A DNA stretch of 64,000 bases, from contig NZ_WUBI01000001.1 in assembly GCF_009807035.1 (NCBI RefSeq), positions 744,001-808,000 of the forward strand, given 5' to 3'. Positions 62,763 through 64,000 of this stretch are shown in pieces. This DNA is from Paenibacillus dendrobii. GTDB taxonomy: Bacteria; Bacillota; Bacilli; Paenibacillales; Paenibacillaceae. The stretch's first letter is position 1; the number at the start of each line of letters is the position of its first letter. The notes under the pieces are model-generated. The model had not been told where the DNA came from and ran no database searches. It saw nothing but the letters and a program-made list of their open reading frames with translations. Both the position numbers and the translations under genes were made by a program.

Positions 62763-64000
62763 TTAACGTGAATGGTAGTCAGCGGCTTTTAGCATGATCG
62801 TCACCGCTTCCGCTCGGGTAGCCGTTTCGTGTGCGACGGACAGGTTGCCGCTCCGGCCTTGGATCAACCCTTGCATGGCTACAGCCTGGATCGCGTTTTT
62901 TGTCCAGGAGGGAATGGATGCGTCATCTGCAAATGCCGTTTTGGCTTGGCTTCCCTCGTCTGATTCCAGATCTAATGCGCGCGCTACCATCGCAACCATC
63001 TCATCGCGCCGTATGAAGGCGTTCGGCCTGAACGTTCCGTCTTCGTAGCCGTTAACGATTTCGGCCTTTACCGCTTGCGCGATGGCTTCTCGTGCCCAAT
63101 CTCCGATTGCGCCAGCATCCTTAAAGGTAACAGAGCTGCCGCTTCCTTGCAGCTTAAGGACTCTGGCCAACATGGCTGCAAATTCCGCCCGCGTCACCTT
63201 TCCGCCGGGCCGGAACGTACCATCCGGATAACCGGTTACGATCCCAAGCTGAACGGCTTTTACAATATCGGCTGCAGCCCAGTGGCGGGCCGTGTCGGTG
63301 AACGTACTTGATTTCGGCTGGACAGTCTCAGCCGCTACCGCAAAAACCGCATAGATGCCGGTCTTCATAACGTCCGCTTGGATAATGCTTGCGGATACCG
63401 TCCCACCGACTTCGACCCACTTCTTGAATGAAGGGTCATAGAATAAGATGGATGCCTTCTGATTCGCTCCAAGGTTACGGATGTCGAAGGACATCGACAT
63501 GCGGACTGCTTTTTCAAAACTGCCGCCTGGATTTAACGTCAGTTCGTATTCAGGACTGATGGCTCCGGCTTTGTCATTCATAATGGGATCGGTATCCTCC
63601 AGCTTTCGAATGCGCAAGCGCGCCGGTGTCTTCACTGCATCCGCCGGAATCTGGATGGTGACCCGGTCGCCTAACGTTAATATGCCGGGCTTACCGGCGT
63701 TCAGTGAGATTTCGGCTTCGTCTACGTTTGCGGAAGTTCCTCCTCCGCCGCTACCGGCCGTGCCACCGTTCGGTGCTTCAGGATCGGTCGGTTTTTCCTC
63801 GATTGAAGCTTTTAACCGGGATACCAGGTCTTTCAGCGTTTCGGTGACAGCCTCGAATTGATAAGGATATCTGTCCAGCATGGTAAGCAGCTGACTCCGG
63901 AGGGCAGGATCACCCTTTCCCGATGCGAGCAATTGTTCCGCCAGATGCATCGTTTCATTATACGACACCATCAAATCATCGCCGTACACTTCCAGCTCAT
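62763..64000 (-). CDS. SLH-domain cell-surface protein, C-terminal part (runs off the window)
   Basis: About 412 residues are present; the frame is open to the right edge (no stop upstream of the first Met), so the N-terminus is missing. A Pro/Gly linker (PTDPEAPNGGTAGSGGGG) is followed by a beta-rich domain (about 90-220; ILTLGDRVTIQIPADAVKTPARLRI) and three C-terminal SLH repeats: HWAAADIVKAVQLGIVTGYPDGTFRPGGKVTRAEFAAML, then WAREAIAQAVKAEIVNGYEDGTFRPNAFIRRDEMVAMV, then WTKNAIQAVAMQGLIQGR. SLH anchors the protein to pyruvylated wall polysaccharide. Function of the missing part unknown. Confidence 0.85.
   Translation of the reverse strand, partial: ELEVYGDDLMVSYNETMHLAEQLLASGKGDPALRSQLLTMLDRYPYQFEAVTETLKDLVSRLKASIEEKPTDPEAPNGGTAGSGGGGTSANVDEAEISLNAGKPGILTLGDRVTIQIPADAVKTPARLRIRKLEDTDPIMNDKAGAISPEYELTLNPGGSFEKAVRMSMSFDIRNLGANQKASILFYDPSFKKWVEVGGTVSASIIQADVMKTGIYAVFAVAAETVQPKSSTFTDTARHWAAADIVKAVQLGIVTGYPDGTFRPGGKVTRAEFAAMLARVLKLQGSGSSVTFKDAGAIGDWAREAIAQAVKAEIVNGYEDGTFRPNAFIRRDEMVAMVARALDLESDEGSQAKTAFADDASIPSWTKNAIQAVAMQGLIQGRSGNLSVAHETATRAEAVTIMLKAADYHSR

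Overview
The window looks like chromosomal DNA of a Gram-positive, spore-forming bacterium of the Paenibacillus type. The signs are three-copy SLH domains on secreted enzymes, copper-amine-oxidase-like stalk domains, YheC/YheD ATP-grasp spore proteins, a SigK-like promoter, secreted glucanases and a polysaccharide lyase, strong AGGAGG ribosome sites, frequent TTG/GTG starts, and many regulator-linked ABC exporters. No rRNA, tRNA, CRISPR array, insertion sequence or prophage was recognised.

Layout. 0.1-6.8 kb: an old-yellow-enzyme, a VTT-family membrane protein, and a spore-surface sugar region (YheC/D ATP-grasp; divergent DUF6492-like transferase, GT4 glycosyltransferase, GDP-mannose-forming enzyme). 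6.9-10.2 kb: two broken genes, a GNAT, a CD3324-type protein, an ECF sigma/anti-sigma pair. 10.4-15.9 kb: a stalk-domain exoprotein, a codBA operon under a PyrR-type attenuator, a methyltransferase. 16-21 kb: a BceB-type permease remnant, a second YheC/D gene with a near-perfect SigK promoter, and an arsenic locus (arsR, Cys-tailed flavoprotein, trxB, decayed permease, arsC) with three ArsR-type palindromes. 21-26.9 kb: VOC protein and its decayed duplicate flanking a nucleotidyltransferase; a Gfo/Idh and xylose-isomerase-like pair divergent from AraC; a DUF2089 operon. 27-33 kb: a seven-repeat RCC1 protein, SLH-GH3 glucosaminidase, EEP hydrolase, CBM56-GH64 glucanase. 33-39.5 kb: PadR / HAAS-pentapeptide / DrrAB operon, VanZ protein, a variant PurA divergent from LysR. 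39.6-43 kb: a visibly AT-rich Lsa-type ABC-F plus Cfr-type rRNA methylase locus with leader peptides and attenuators. 43-53 kb: two effector-binding-type proteins with a WYL regulator, a discoidin-domain exoenzyme, a GntR-ABC operon, a rifampicin phosphotransferase. 53-64 kb: a PL8 lyase, an MBL/MFS/phosphoesterase operon below a DeoR regulator, a GH16-ricin laminarinase, and the C-terminal part of an SLH protein that runs off the right edge.

Two themes stand out. First, antibiotic and toxicant defence is dense: Cfr and Lsa homologues both act at the ribosomal peptidyl transferase centre, and each carries its own translational leader plus terminator; Rph, DrrAB, ArsC and an acetyltransferase add to this. 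Second, a 13-14 base motif, consensus GACAAGAACATATA in the sense of transcription, recurs between the stop codon and the terminator hairpin of at least eight unrelated minus-strand genes, and once forms a perfect 19-bp hairpin of its own. I do not recognise it as a named element, and it is the best candidate here for something undescribed.
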